Assembly: GCA_934230115.1 (NCBI GenBank)
Contig: CAKQEI010000003.1
Location: forward strand, 1 to 63,825
Length of the DNA: 63,825 bases
Reading direction: 5' to 3'
DNA from: an uncultured Prevotella sp.
GTDB lineage: Bacteria > Bacteroidota > Bacteroidia > Bacteroidales > Bacteroidaceae
The notes below the pieces were generated by a model that was given only the letters and a program-made list of their open reading frames with translations, was not told where the DNA came from and did no database searches. The position numbers and the translations under genes were made by a program. This document shows positions 26,628 through 36,187 of the stretch, one piece after another. Within the stretch, counting starts at the first letter, position 1. Each line of letters opens with the position of its first letter.

Positions 26628-28439
26628 ATGGAACAGGCAAATTCCAACACTTCCACAATACGAAGTCTGGAGCTTTGGCTCTACCAATGGCGCACAAAGC
26701 ATCTGTCCGACCGGCAGATGACCATTATCCTCGCCTTCTTAATAGGTTTCTTCGCATCAGTGGCAGCGTTCATACTCCACTCCATCATACATGAGATACA
26801 ACATTTGCTCACCTCACGATTCAATGCAGCCTCATTCAATTGGCTCTATCTCATGTTCCCTGTAGTGGGCATTTTCCTCACATCATTGTTTGTGAGGTAT
26901 GTGGTAAAGGATAATATCTCGCATGGTATAACGCGCATCCTCTACGCTATATCCTCAAAGCAGTCGCGACTGAAAGGTCACAACTGTTGGACATCAGTCA
27001 TAGCTTCTGCCATAACCATCGGCTTTGGCGGCTCAGTAGGTGCCGAGGCTCCTATCGTGCTCACAGGCTCAGCCATAGGCTCCAACCTCGGACAGTTCTT
27101 CCGCATGGACAAGAAGACTCTCATGCTTCTTGTAGGTTGTGGAGCAGCTGCTGCCATTGCCGGCATCTTCAAGGCCCCAATAGCCGGACTCGTGTTCACG
27201 CTTGAGGTACTGATGGTAGACCTAAGCATGGCGTCGCTATTGCCAATACTTACGGCAGCCGTGACGGCAACTTGCTTCACCTATATATTTATGGGCAGCG
27301 ACTCACTCTTCAACTTCCACCTTGACGGCGAATGGATGGTGAATCGTGTGCCGGCAAGCATCATGCTCGGAATAGTGTGCGGACTCGTGAGTCTCTACTT
27401 CATACGCTCAATGTCGGCATGTGAGGGAATGTTCGGAAAACTGAAACAGCATCGCTACGGCAAGCTTGCCCTTGGCGGCGTGATACTTAGCTCGCTCATT
27501 TTCCTCTTCCCTGTGCTCTATGGCGAGGGATACATAGCCATCAACGTGTTGCTCAACGGCATGAGCGAAGCCGACTGGAACGAGATTCTACGCAACTCTC
27601 TGTTCTATGGCCACGGCAATCTGCTTCTGCTCTATATAGCCTTGGTGATACTGACAAAGACATTTGCCACGGCTGCCACCAACGGTGGTGGAGGTTGCGG
27701 TGGTACGTTTGCCCCGTCACTATTCGTAGGCGCTTTCAGCGGATTCCTCTTCTCCCGACTGTGGAACACCTACCAAGTAGGAATCTACATCCCAGAGAAG
27801 AACTTCACTCTCCTTGGCATGGCTGGCGTAATGGCAGGCGTAATGCACGCCCCACTAACAGGAATATTCCTAATAGCCGAGATAACCAACGGCTACGACC
27901 TGTTTATGCCACTCATGATTGTTGCAGTAAGTTCGGTATTGACCATAAGCATATTCGAGCCTCACAGCATCTATGCCATGCGATTGGCACGCGAAGGCAA
28001 GCTTGTCACCCATCATACCGACAAATCGGTTCTGACACTTATGAGCATGGACAGCGTGATAGAGCACGACTATACAGCAGTGACTCCCGACATGCCTTTG
28101 GGAAAACTTGTAAACTCCATATCCAAGAGCCACACCAGTTTTATTCCTGTGCTTGATGCAGCAGGCAGTGTACTTGGCGAGATTGACATTACCAAGATTC
28201 GCCACGTGATGTTCCGCGCAGAGCTTTACAACAAGATGAACGTTAGCCAGCTTATGCAACCCATTGCAGCAGTAGTAGGCATAAACGACTCTATGGAAGA
28301 GGTTATGCGCAAGTTCGACCTTAAAGGCACACGCTATTTGCCCGTAGTAAACACCGCCGGACATATCACTGGCTACATATCACGCTCACGTGCCTACAGC
28401 ATGTACCGCAAGATGGTGGCAGACTTCTCTAACGAATAG
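26628..28439 (+). CDS. ClC-family chloride channel/transporter with CBS domains
   Basis: A 603-residue membrane protein. About ten hydrophobic segments span residues 28-445; two CBS domains follow (about 470-530 and 540-600). Selectivity-filter motifs are recognisable: GFGGSVGAEAPIV (in place of GKEGP, keeping the glutamate) and GGTFAPSLFVGAFSG. The CBS pair probably senses an adenine nucleotide. Whether it is a channel or an H+/Cl- exchanger cannot be told. It ends at a strong terminator. Confidence 0.9.
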   Translation: MEQANSNTSTIRSLELWLYQWRTKHLSDRQMTIILAFLIGFFASVAAFILHSIIHEIQHLLTSRFNAASFNWLYLMFPVVGIFLTSLFVRYVVKDNISHGITRILYAISSKQSRLKGHNCWTSVIASAITIGFGGSVGAEAPIVLTGSAIGSNLGQFFRMDKKTLMLLVGCGAAAAIAGIFKAPIAGLVFTLEVLMVDLSMASLLPILTAAVTATCFTYIFMGSDSLFNFHLDGEWMVNRVPASIMLGIVCGLVSLYFIRSMSACEGMFGKLKQHRYGKLALGGVILSSLIFLFPVLYGEGYIAINVLLNGMSEADWNEILRNSLFYGHGNLLLLYIALVILTKTFATAATNGGGGCGGTFAPSLFVGAFSGFLFSRLWNTYQVGIYIPEKNFTLLGMAGVMAGVMHAPLTGIFLIAEITNGYDLFMPLMIVAVSSVLTISIFEPHSIYAMRLAREGKLVTHHTDKSVLTLMSMDSVIEHDYTAVTPDMPLGKLVNSISKSHTSFIPVLDAAGSVLGEIDITKIRHVMFRAELYNKMNVSQLMQPIAAVVGINDSMEEVMRKFDLKGTRYLPVVNTAGHITGYISRSRAYSMYRKMVADFSNE

Positions 28440-28471
28440 CGCAGCAAACTTAATAAAAAAGTACGAATCTA

Positions 28472-28513
28472 AAAAAATCCCGTATGAGCCAAATGGTTCA
28501 TACGGGATTTTTT
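28472..28513. terminator. Bidirectional terminator after the ClC gene
   Basis: 19-bp arms AAAAAATCCCGTATGAGCC and GGTTCATACGGGATTTTTT with one wobble and a 4-nt loop, between convergent genes. Confidence 0.93.
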
Positions 28514-28536
28514 CTATGTAAAAACTATTGTTTCAA

Positions 28537-30582
28537 TTATTCCTCAGCTTCCTTCACCACGATATTCTTGAACTCGTAAGTAGGAGCCACAGCATCTGTG
28601 CTCTTGTAAACAAACGCAATGTGGATGGTGTTGCCTACATACTTAGCGAGAGACACAGGGTCAACAGTATAGAATGTCCACGACTGTCCGTCGGTACGTC
28701 CTGTAATATTAAGCGACTCCCACTGAGCTGCATTTACATCGCTGCCATCAAAGTTGGTAGAAACCTTAACCGAGAGGAAATCCTCAATGTTGTTGCTTCC
28801 GAGGAAGTTCATTGCCTCATCGAAAATCATTATAGGATTCTTGCCCTTCTTCATGTTGATAGCCGAAGAAACAAGCCAGCTCTCCGAAGCCACATTGGTC
28901 TTGTTGGCAAAAGCAGAAGCCTTCCATCCATACTGAGTAGTGTTGCTCCAAACATAGTTGAGCGATGCGATGTTGATGTTGAAAGCAGAGAATCCGCCCT
29001 CGTCACCACACAGAGTGCTGCTGAGATAGTTGCTTATCTGTGCCTCATATCCATTCTCGGTCTTAGAGAATGTTGTAGTCTCCTTCTTGTAAACCTTCGA
29101 CTCAGCCCATCCGTCAGTTACACTATAAGTGTATTCCACGAAAGCCATAGCCGATGAAGACTTGCGATAAGCCACACCTACCTTCTGTCCATCCTCAGCA
29201 AACGGATACTCGCGCTGAAGGAGAGTTGGCAGATATGTAGCATGCTTAGAGATAGTGTTGCTGCCAATAAGGTCGTACCATGAAGGCTGTGCGGCAACTA
29301 CCTTAGCGTCATTTGCAGAGTAGAGCTTCCAAGCCTTACCATCGTAACGATAGATAGCCGACTTGTTGGCACCACCATTAGCAGCACGAGCCACAACCTT
29401 TGCCTTGGCAGAAGCCTCAGCTACGCTTGTCACCATAGTGTTGAGATACTTGCCATCGGCACCAGTTGCACCAATAGCATAGCCATACACCACAATGTCC
29501 TTGCCGTTAAGACCCTCGTCTACCAAGCCGTCGGGCACATTGGCAAGACTTCCCTGTTTCTCAGTTCCGTCGATGGTCACATTATAATATTTGTAACCCT
29601 TTGAGTTGGTTGTGATAGAGAGGTTGCCCTTGTATGTAACGTAAGCAACATACGGATTTGTAGAATATGCCTCGAAGTCGGCAGCTACAAGATTCTTGGC
29701 TGTAGGATTCTTGAAGTTAGGCACCTTGCCTGGAGTAACAACCTTCACATCAAGCTCAGTGTTCTTAGCTGGGAACTGCATCAGGCCACCATAGAGAGTG
29801 GTAGTGCCCGAAACAGCCACCTCATCACCAACACTCACATCGCTTGCCTTGTAGACAAGGATATAACCAGTGTTGTCCTTAAGCAAGAAACCAGTCTTAT
29901 AAGTAGCGCACACGATGCCCTTGACAGAATACTGTCCACCATCGGTATTGGCTATAACATCCGAAATCTTATCATACTTTTCACCCGGAGTCTCACCACC
30001 ACCAGCAGGCTCAAAGTCAGAGTAAGCATAGTTGACTACATAGATGTCGCCAACCTCAGCATCACTGTGAGAGTTCTTGATTATTTCGGCCAACTTCGAC
30101 ACTGTCTTCGGTGTAAGATAAGTAGCCGATGAGGCTCCTTCCCATGCTTCGCTGTAATCATCGTTGGTAAGGGTGTACTCACCCTTAAGCTGATTGAAGT
30201 CGGCAATATACTCCGACTTACCTACATACTCGTTGTAAGTTACCTTGAATGTAGAGCCAAGATCGGCCTCCTTATACTTATTATATATATAGGCAGGCAA
30301 GAACTGGTCGGCAGTGATAAGATTGCCGAAGTACTTGGTTGAACCCAACTTAGCCAAAGCCTCAGTATAGGCATTAGTGCCCGACTCAGCATCGAGTTTG
30401 GCAGCAAGGTCCTTGTTGGCAGTAAGTCCGGCAATAGTGGCATAGTCGGCATCAGCCAACACAATAGGAGTATTGTTCTTTACATCGGTAATCTGATTGC
30501 CGAGATTGAACTGATCCTCATAGTCGTCGCATGAAGCCAGACAAAGAGCAGCAACAGCCGACAATAAATATATCTTTTTCAT
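28537..30582 (-). CDS. Lipoprotein partner of the TonB receptor (OB-like and jelly-roll domains)
   Basis: A 681-residue lipoprotein. MKKIYLLSAVAALCLASC is followed by the acidic DDYEDQ, fitting surface display. Residues about 210-390 resemble the OB-fold domains found in Bacteroidetes surface lipoproteins (GQYSVKGIVCATYKTGFLLKD). The C-terminus (about 520-681) resembles a choice-of-anchor/jelly-roll domain (SWLVSSAINMKKGKNPIMIF). It lies 39 nt downstream of a TonB-dependent receptor, so the pair probably forms a surface uptake or binding system; no ligand is evident. Confidence 0.8.
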   Translation of the reverse strand: MKKIYLLSAVAALCLASCDDYEDQFNLGNQITDVKNNTPIVLADADYATIAGLTANKDLAAKLDAESGTNAYTEALAKLGSTKYFGNLITADQFLPAYIYNKYKEADLGSTFKVTYNEYVGKSEYIADFNQLKGEYTLTNDDYSEAWEGASSATYLTPKTVSKLAEIIKNSHSDAEVGDIYVVNYAYSDFEPAGGGETPGEKYDKISDVIANTDGGQYSVKGIVCATYKTGFLLKDNTGYILVYKASDVSVGDEVAVSGTTTLYGGLMQFPAKNTELDVKVVTPGKVPNFKNPTAKNLVAADFEAYSTNPYVAYVTYKGNLSITTNSKGYKYYNVTIDGTEKQGSLANVPDGLVDEGLNGKDIVVYGYAIGATGADGKYLNTMVTSVAEASAKAKVVARAANGGANKSAIYRYDGKAWKLYSANDAKVVAAQPSWYDLIGSNTISKHATYLPTLLQREYPFAEDGQKVGVAYRKSSSAMAFVEYTYSVTDGWAESKVYKKETTTFSKTENGYEAQISNYLSSTLCGDEGGFSAFNINIASLNYVWSNTTQYGWKASAFANKTNVASESWLVSSAINMKKGKNPIMIFDEAMNFLGSNNIEDFLSVKVSTNFDGSDVNAAQWESLNITGRTDGQSWTFYTVDPVSLAKYVGNTIHIAFVYKSTDAVAPTYEFKNIVVKEAEE

Positions 30583-30621
30583 GTCTTATATATCTTATTA
30601 TATAATGTGAGTGTATAAAAC

Positions 30622-33324
30622 TTAGAAGTTAATCTTCAGACGTGTGCTGAATGTGCGGCCAAATGTGTAGAAACCATAAATGGTGTTCTCATTGACATCG
30701 CCCGACTGCGGGTTCCATGCCTTGCCAAGATACTGATAGTCGAAGAGGTTGTTGACATTGGCAGAGATAGTTGAGTTCAGACCTGCAATCTTGAACTTGT
30801 AAGAAGCATTCACGTCCACCTGGCTTGCTGAAGGAATCTTCCATGGGTCAACCACAGTGTTGGTCTTGCCGAGGCTGAGGTTACTGCCACTGAGTGAGTA
30901 GTAAGCATAGTTGCGGCCATAGAATGTCCAGTCGGCACCAAGACGTATCTCCTTACCAATCTTCACTGTAGCACCAAGAGCAGCCGTTGTCTGTGCAGAA
31001 CCACCAACGCGCACGCCCTTAAGATTGATACCTGTAGTGAGATGATCCTCAGCACCGATACCACTTGCGATAGCACCATCCTTAGTGAGAGGCTGACCGT
31101 TGTTGTCGTAAACGTAGCCAGTAGCATTGCTATCCCACTTCCAGTCACCAATAGAGAACATACCGTTGAGATCAAGCCAATAGAAAGGATTTGCCTTTAC
31201 CTCAAGCTCAACACCCTTGTGCAGGGCATTAACACCAGTCATGTTGACAAAAGCCTCAGTCTGCGATGTACCGAGAGTAGAGCTCTTAGTCATAGTCTTG
31301 TCGAGCCACTTTGTCCAGTAGCCGTTCACATTAACAGTGAGCCACTTCAAGCGATAGCCATAACCTACCTCAAGCGAAACCACCTTCTCGTTCTTAGCAT
31401 CAGGGTTGGTCACGTTGCTTGCCATAGGGCTAAGGAATGCACCATAGTTAAACTTAGGCGCACGGCTGATGTAGCCAGCGTTGAAGAACACGTTGTGCTG
31501 CTCGTTGAGGTTATAGTTTGCACCACCCTTAACAGTGAATCCAAGATAGCTCTTGGTGTCCGACTTAGCATGCTCCTTATCATAGAACAAGCGGTCGTAA
31601 CGCCAGTAAGAAGTATTTGACAATGAACCTGAAACGAATGCCGAAAGACCACGCTTAGAGTACTCTGTCTGGAAGAAAGCACCCTCCTGAACTACGTGTC
31701 CGTCGAAGTCGCGATATACGGCATCGCCCACACCAAGCTTCTGATAAGCCCATTGTGGATTGGCAGCAGCGCTGTTGTTGGCAGCCTTCACGTTCTTACG
31801 GGTTGTATCGATGTAATACTCACCGCCATAGAGGTCGATAATGTCATTGGTATGAGTACCCTTGTATGCACGGAAGTCAACACCACCATAGAAGTCAATG
31901 TTAGGAGTGAGCTTTGTTGTATAGGTAGAAACGAGTCCGTACCAGTTGTGGTAGTTCTTTGCCTTCGACATGATGAGCATAGAACCGTGCTCCGAAGCAG
32001 CATTGATGTCCTGAATAGCTCCATAGTCGAATGTACCGTCGCTCTTGCGGAACTTTGTCTGCAATACGCCATAGTTAGCTCCATACCAGTCCTTATAGCT
32101 GTAGCCATAGTCGTCGTTACCCTGACCGCTATAACCATAACCACGACCGATAGACATATAAAGCACAGTGCTCAATGATGAGCGGTCGTTGATTTGCCAC
32201 TGATGGTTAAGGCTGAGCTGTGGCTTGTGGTAAACGTTGTACTCAGATGTGCGACGCTGACCATTGTTGTCGAAACCGTAAGTAGAGTTGTACTTATGAT
32301 TCTGAATGCCCCACACCTGCTCCGTCATCTTCCAGTCGGCAAGCTTCAATCCGTTCTTGCGCTGATAGTGCTCCTGAGGTGCGCCAAAGACTGTGAATGA
32401 AAGCTGGTGAGCATCATTCAGACGCTTAGAGATATTAAGGAAATAAGTATATCCAGAGAAATCTGTACCCTGAGCATAGCCATCGCCCCATGTCTTAGAT
32501 CCGAGCAATGTCATCGACCAGCCGCTCTTTGAAAGACCTGAAGACACAGTGAACATTATCTTGTTCATGTTGTCGTTGCCAATACCATAATAGAAAGAGC
32601 CACCCTTCTTAGCCTCAAGCGAGCGAGTAATGATGTTGATAGTACCGCCCACAGAAGGAGACGACACCTTTGATGCGCCAAGACCACGCTGAGTCTGCAT
32701 TGTACGTGTCACGTCGGTAAGACCAGCCCAGTTCGACCAGTATACAGCCTGGTTTTCCATATCGTTCATAGGAACACCGTTCACCATAACGGCAATGTTG
32801 CTGTTGTCGAAACCACGCATGTAGATCTCAGAGTCGCCATAACCGCCACCTTCCTTATTGGCGTGAACACCCGGTGTAGACTTAAGGATTTCTGGGAACT
32901 CCTGTGTACCAATCTTCTCCTCAATAAACGACATAGGCACTTGTGAAACAGCCACAGGAGTCTTGCGGGCAACAGCCACCTGTGATGTAACCACTACATC
33001 GCCAAGCACCTGTCCGTCGTTCTTCAAGGCAATACTACCAAGCTCGCCCTTTGAATCAGCACCCACCTTAACGGTCTTCTGCTTGTAGCCAATGTACTGA
33101 AGTGTAACCTCCTTGGCTCCGCTTACACCCTTAACAACGAAAGCACCGTCGATGTCAGTAACTGTTTTGATACCCTTCACGGTAACCGTAGCTCCAATAA
33201 GCGGTTCGCCGGTTTCCGCATCTACAACCTTTCCTCGCAATGTGCCCGACTGTGCCATGACATTCATGGTGCCAGCAACCGTCAGTACTCCAATAAGAGC
33301 GAGGCCCTTTAGATGATTTTTCAT
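30622..33324 (-). CDS. TonB-dependent receptor with N-terminal carboxypeptidase-like domain
   Basis: A 900-residue outer-membrane transporter. Seen: a signal peptide (to about residue 24), a CarboxypepD_reg-like domain (LRGKVVDAETGEPLIGATVTV), a plug domain (YMRGFDNSNIAVMVNGVPMND) and a 22-strand-type barrel ending FSTRLKINF. It lacks the SusC-specific signature of the receptor at 42817 and is shorter, so it is a general TonB receptor rather than a RagA/SusC. It is paired with the lipoprotein at 28537. Confidence 0.92.
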   Translation of the reverse strand: MKNHLKGLALIGVLTVAGTMNVMAQSGTLRGKVVDAETGEPLIGATVTVKGIKTVTDIDGAFVVKGVSGAKEVTLQYIGYKQKTVKVGADSKGELGSIALKNDGQVLGDVVVTSQVAVARKTPVAVSQVPMSFIEEKIGTQEFPEILKSTPGVHANKEGGGYGDSEIYMRGFDNSNIAVMVNGVPMNDMENQAVYWSNWAGLTDVTRTMQTQRGLGASKVSSPSVGGTINIITRSLEAKKGGSFYYGIGNDNMNKIMFTVSSGLSKSGWSMTLLGSKTWGDGYAQGTDFSGYTYFLNISKRLNDAHQLSFTVFGAPQEHYQRKNGLKLADWKMTEQVWGIQNHKYNSTYGFDNNGQRRTSEYNVYHKPQLSLNHQWQINDRSSLSTVLYMSIGRGYGYSGQGNDDYGYSYKDWYGANYGVLQTKFRKSDGTFDYGAIQDINAASEHGSMLIMSKAKNYHNWYGLVSTYTTKLTPNIDFYGGVDFRAYKGTHTNDIIDLYGGEYYIDTTRKNVKAANNSAAANPQWAYQKLGVGDAVYRDFDGHVVQEGAFFQTEYSKRGLSAFVSGSLSNTSYWRYDRLFYDKEHAKSDTKSYLGFTVKGGANYNLNEQHNVFFNAGYISRAPKFNYGAFLSPMASNVTNPDAKNEKVVSLEVGYGYRLKWLTVNVNGYWTKWLDKTMTKSSTLGTSQTEAFVNMTGVNALHKGVELEVKANPFYWLDLNGMFSIGDWKWDSNATGYVYDNNGQPLTKDGAIASGIGAEDHLTTGINLKGVRVGGSAQTTAALGATVKIGKEIRLGADWTFYGRNYAYYSLSGSNLSLGKTNTVVDPWKIPSASQVDVNASYKFKIAGLNSTISANVNNLFDYQYLGKAWNPQSGDVNENTIYGFYTFGRTFSTRLKINF

Positions 33325-33382
33325 ACCTTAAACGTTTCTTAAATTAAATATATTAACAATCACTAATCTACACAACCAAAAA

Positions 33383-33416
33383 AAGCAACCACGAAAATCT
33401 AAGTCCATGGTTGCTT
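33383..33416 (-). terminator. Terminator of the ROK kinase gene
   Basis: AAGCAACCA/TGGTTGCTT stem followed on the minus strand by T7; lies 19 nt past the stop at 33435. Confidence 0.88.
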
Positions 33417-33434
33417 CTGTATTTCTGCTAAATA

Positions 33435-34415
33435 TTACTCCTGAATATCCCAACCTACAGCCGACGCACCGAGTACAGCAGCTGAAGATCCGTCAAGACC
33501 AGACACGAGGAACTTAGCCTTGCCCTTGTAAATCTTGAGCACGGTCTCGTCGTAAGCCTTCTTGATAGGATTCATGATGAGGTCGCCAGCCTTTGTCAAG
33601 CCGCCGAAGAAGATGAATGCCTCAGGCGAAGAGAATGCCGCAAAGTTGGCACATGCCTCACCAAGCATTCTGCCTGTGAACTCATAAATGTCGTTGGCCA
33701 ACTTGTCGCCCTTAGAGGCTGCAACCGACACATCGTAAGATGTAATCTTCGCAGGATCAAGCTCGCGGAGCAATGAAGGCTCATCGCTATTGGTAAGGAA
33801 CTCACGTGCTGAGCGTGCAACACCTGTAGCCGAGCAATAAGTCTCAAGACAGCCACAACGTCCGCATCCACAAAGACGTCCGTTCTCCTTAACAATAACA
33901 TGACCAAGCTCGCCAGCGAAACCGTCGCTGCCGTAAACCAACTGACCATTAACTACGATGCCCGAGCCAACACCTGTGCCAAGAGTGATAACGATGAAGT
34001 TCTTCATACCACGAGCCACACCATAAGCCATCTCGCCGATAGCGGCTGCATTAGCGTCGTTGGTAAGAGCTACTGGAATGCCGAGCTTATCAGAGAACAT
34101 CTTAGCCAAAGGCACTACGCCGTCGCGACCCCACTCAAGGTTGGGAGCGAACTCAACAGTACCATTATAATAGTTGCCGTTAGGAGCACCGATACCCATA
34201 GCCTTAATCTTATCGATACCACCAACCTGGTCGATGATAATCTGCAAAGCCTCAACCGAAGCGTCTACATACGCCTGCGGGTTGTCGCCATAGCCCTGTG
34301 TCTTGATAGATGTAGTGGCCTTGATGTCGCCACGGCTATCAACGATGCCAAATACTGAGTTTGTTCCTCCGAGGTCCAAACCAATAACATACGGTTTCAA
34401 AGATTCTTCTGTCAT
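33435..34415 (-). CDS. ROK-family glucokinase-type sugar kinase
   Basis: A 326-residue cytoplasmic sugar kinase. Seen: the ATP-binding VIGLDLGGTNSVFGIVD, the substrate/catalytic region LTNDANAAAIGEMAYG, and the ROK zinc motif in GELGHVIVKENGRLCGCGRCGCLE. No N-terminal helix-turn-helix is present, so it is an enzyme rather than a NagC-type repressor. Glucose or an amino sugar is the likely substrate. It is monocistronic, with a 125-nt leader after the promoter at 34549. Confidence 0.92.
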   Translation of the reverse strand: MTEESLKPYVIGLDLGGTNSVFGIVDSRGDIKATTSIKTQGYGDNPQAYVDASVEALQIIIDQVGGIDKIKAMGIGAPNGNYYNGTVEFAPNLEWGRDGVVPLAKMFSDKLGIPVALTNDANAAAIGEMAYGVARGMKNFIVITLGTGVGSGIVVNGQLVYGSDGFAGELGHVIVKENGRLCGCGRCGCLETYCSATGVARSAREFLTNSDEPSLLRELDPAKITSYDVSVAASKGDKLANDIYEFTGRMLGEACANFAAFSSPEAFIFFGGLTKAGDLIMNPIKKAYDETVLKIYKGKAKFLVSGLDGSSAAVLGASAVGWDIQE

Positions 34416-34548
34416 GATTATTTCTTTTTTTGTTATATTTAGTAAATTAATAGTAAAGATTTCCTAATCTTTATCTCTTAGTGAGTTAAGGGGGCTAACC
34501 ATCACTCCGTGCATGGGGTGTAGACATGTGCATGAAGTTTTTACTTAG

Positions 34549-34580
34549 CAAAGGTATTAAAAATGTTGTAATGTAACAAA
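34549..34580 (-). promoter_or_regulatory. Promoter of the ROK kinase gene
   Basis: Minus strand TTTG (34577-34580), 20-nt spacer, TACCTTTG (34549-34556): a full consensus. The roughly 125-nt leader holds a 12-codon open frame (34495-34533) and a 7-bp hairpin AAAGATT/AATCTTT (34455-34472). Confidence 0.75.
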
Positions 34581-34595
34581 GTTTTAAGCCTAAAA

Positions 34596-34627
34596 TTTGT
34601 CTATATCATAAAAAATGCGCAATTTTG
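34596..34627 (+). promoter_or_regulatory. Possible promoter overlapping the first ATG of the LysE gene
   Basis: TTTG (34596-34599), 20-nt spacer, CAATTTTG followed by CA (34620-34627). If it is used, transcription starts after the ATG at 34615 and translation would begin at the next one, 34636. Confidence 0.45.
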
Positions 34628-35307
34628 CACCCGTTATGCAGTTTCCAATCCAATTAGACATATTAGACTTTGTATTCAAAGGAATACTTATCGGCATCAT
34701 GGCTTCGGCTCCAATGGGTCCGGTGGGAGTACTTTGCATACAACGCACATTGAACAAAGGTCGCTGGTACGGCCTTATCACAGGTGTCGGGGCTTGCGTG
34801 AGCGACATTATCTATGCGCTGTTCACAGGCTTCGGCATGAGTTTCGTTATGGACTTCGTAAGCAACGAGCGTTATCGCTTCATGCTTCAGATTAGCGGCA
34901 GCGTTGTGTTGCTGCTCTTCGGCATTTATTGCTACCGCTCCAACCCTACTAAGAACATGCACCAGAGCAACAAGACGCAGAAGGGCACACTCGTGCACAA
35001 CGGCATCACGGCTTTCCTTGTCACTCTGTCCAACCCTCTCATCATCTTCCTCTTCATCTTCCTCTTCGCACAGTTCGCATTCATTGTGCCCAATCGACCC
35101 ATAGAGATGACGGTGGGATATGTGAGTGTAGTGGGAGGTGCCATGCTGTGGTGGTTTGGACTCACGTGGCTTATAGATAAGGTACGCGGCAAGTTCGACA
35201 CAAGCGGCATTCTCCTCATCAACCGTGTTGTGGGCTGCATTGTAGTGATATTCTCTATGATTATGCTGCTCGGAACAGTGTTCAACCTTTATAAACTTCC
35301 CTACTAA
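34615..35307 (+). CDS. LysE/RhtB-family amino-acid exporter
   Basis: A 230-residue (or 223 if begun at 34636) inner-membrane protein. About six hydrophobic helices and the family signature ASAPMGPVGVLCIQRTLNKGRWYGLITGVGA near the N-terminus identify it as a LysE-type translocator. The exported substrate (an amino acid or related metabolite) is unknown. The start at 34636 (MQFPIQLDILDF) looks better, because the first ATG overlaps a promoter-like sequence. It ends 3 nt before the next gene, so the two are probably translationally coupled. Confidence 0.85.
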   Translation: MRNFAPVMQFPIQLDILDFVFKGILIGIMASAPMGPVGVLCIQRTLNKGRWYGLITGVGACVSDIIYALFTGFGMSFVMDFVSNERYRFMLQISGSVVLLLFGIYCYRSNPTKNMHQSNKTQKGTLVHNGITAFLVTLSNPLIIFLFIFLFAQFAFIVPNRPIEMTVGYVSVVGGAMLWWFGLTWLIDKVRGKFDTSGILLINRVVGCIVVIFSMIMLLGTVFNLYKLPY

Positions 35308-35310
35308 AAT

Positions 35311-35871
35311 ATGTTTATAGCTCAAGAATTACGCAAGAAGAGCACAGCAGAGTTTGTGCTCTACATGTGGCAGGTGGAGGACATCATTCGTGCCTACGGC
35401 TGTCAGCTGTCAAGAATAAAGAATGAATATATCGCACGTTTCGCCAACTATACCGACGAACAGCGCGAGGAAATGGTCGACTGGTATGGCAACCTCATAA
35501 CCATGATGAACTCTGAAGGCAAGCGCGAGAAGGGCCATCTCACCATCAACCAGATAGTAGTGCAGGACATGAACGACCTTCACAACCAGTTGCTGCAAAG
35601 CTCGCGTTTCCCATTCTACAACTCTGAATATTATAAGGTGTTGCCTTTCATCGTTGAGCTACGCAATCGTGGCGACAAGGATGTTAACGAGATAGAGACT
35701 TGTCTCAACGCTCTCTACGGCACAATGATGCTGCGACTGCAGAACAAGAAAATAAGTCCCGACACTGAACACGCCATCAAAGAAATCTCCATCTTCCTCG
35801 GTATGCTCAGCGACTATTATATCAAGGACAAGAACGAAGGACTTAAGTTTGATGACGACGAAGAGTTCTAA
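35311..35871 (+). CDS. DUF4924-type conserved Bacteroidetes protein
   Basis: A 186-residue cytoplasmic, helical, acidic protein (MFIAQELRKKSTAEFVLYMW at the start, DDDEEF at the end). It resembles the DUF4924 family, whose function is unknown. It is immediately downstream of the LysE gene. Its stop is followed within 10 nt by the first of the two 47-nt hairpin repeats. Confidence 0.75.
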   Translation: MFIAQELRKKSTAEFVLYMWQVEDIIRAYGCQLSRIKNEYIARFANYTDEQREEMVDWYGNLITMMNSEGKREKGHLTINQIVVQDMNDLHNQLLQSSRFPFYNSEYYKVLPFIVELRNRGDKDVNEIETCLNALYGTMMLRLQNKKISPDTEHAIKEISIFLGMLSDYYIKDKNEGLKFDDDEEF

Positions 35872-35875
35872 GAAT

Positions 35876-35922
35876 ACGACAAGGGTCTATATGCCACGAT
35901 GACAAGTGGCGTATAGACCCTT
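35876..35922 (+). repeat. 47-nt hairpin direct repeat, copy 1
   Basis: ACGAC followed by a hairpin with 17-bp arms (AAGGGTCTATATGCCAC / GTGGCGTATAGACCCTT, one wobble). It follows the DUF4924-type gene directly and probably ends its transcript. The same 47 nt recur at 38890-38936 with a single base change (GACAAG versus GATAAG). Confidence 0.92.
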
Positions 35923-35936
35923 TATTTCATGTGTTC

Positions 35937-35990
35937 AGGTGTCTACTTCCTATCAAGTAGACACTTTTACAGGGGAAGTAGACACCTTTT
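35937..35990 (+). terminator. Inverted repeat AGGTGTCTACTTCC with T-run
   Basis: 14-bp perfect arms (35937-35950 and 35974-35987) followed by TTTTT. A third partial copy, CAAGTAGACAC (35954-35964), can pair with the left arm instead, giving two exclusive structures. It lies just before the fimbrillin promoter. Confidence 0.6.
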
Positions 35991-36005
35991 TCGAATTTTA
36001 ATTTG

Positions 36006-36013
36006 TATATTTG
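36006..36013 (+). promoter_or_regulatory. -7 element of the fimbrillin operon
   Basis: TATATTTG followed by CA on the plus strand. The -33 region falls in the right arm of the preceding inverted repeat and does not read TTTG, so a regulator may be needed. The leader to the first fimbrillin ATG is about 290 nt. Confidence 0.5.
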
Positions 36014-36077
36014 CACTCATATCAGGTGTCATATTAGAACACATAACAATAAGAAACAATAAGAAACAACAAGAATT

Positions 36078-36164
36078 ATGACAATGGCTACACTATTTTC
36101 CGATTGCTTCGCCTGTCTCCTGAAGCCTAACGTTTTAGGCGGTGGGGGGGTAATTGTGCCGTAA
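36078..36164 (+). CDS. Possible 28-residue leader peptide with G7 tract
   Basis: A 28-codon open frame starting ATGACAATGGCTAC in the leader of the fimbrillin operon. The product begins MTMATLFSDCFACLLKPNVL and ends in Gly4 and a short hydrophobic tail. A 6-bp hairpin (GCCTAA/TTAGGC) and a run of seven G (36144-36150) lie within its 3' end. Its stop is 24 nt before a strong terminator, as in attenuator leaders, but no amino acid dominates. Coding status is inferred from position only. Confidence 0.35.
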   Translation: MTMATLFSDCFACLLKPNVLGGGGVIVP

Positions 36165-36187
36165 CGTTAAGAGAACCACATAGCTGC

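Noticed and set aside
34615..34635. First seven codons of the LysE gene as certain coding sequence
   Set aside because: They overlap a promoter-like TTTG-N20-CAATTTTG, and the protein family alignment fits the second ATG at least as well.
35937..35987. Invertible promoter flanked by 14-bp inverted repeats
   Set aside because: The repeats are only 23 nt apart and do not enclose the -7 element; a terminator or alternative RNA fold explains them better.
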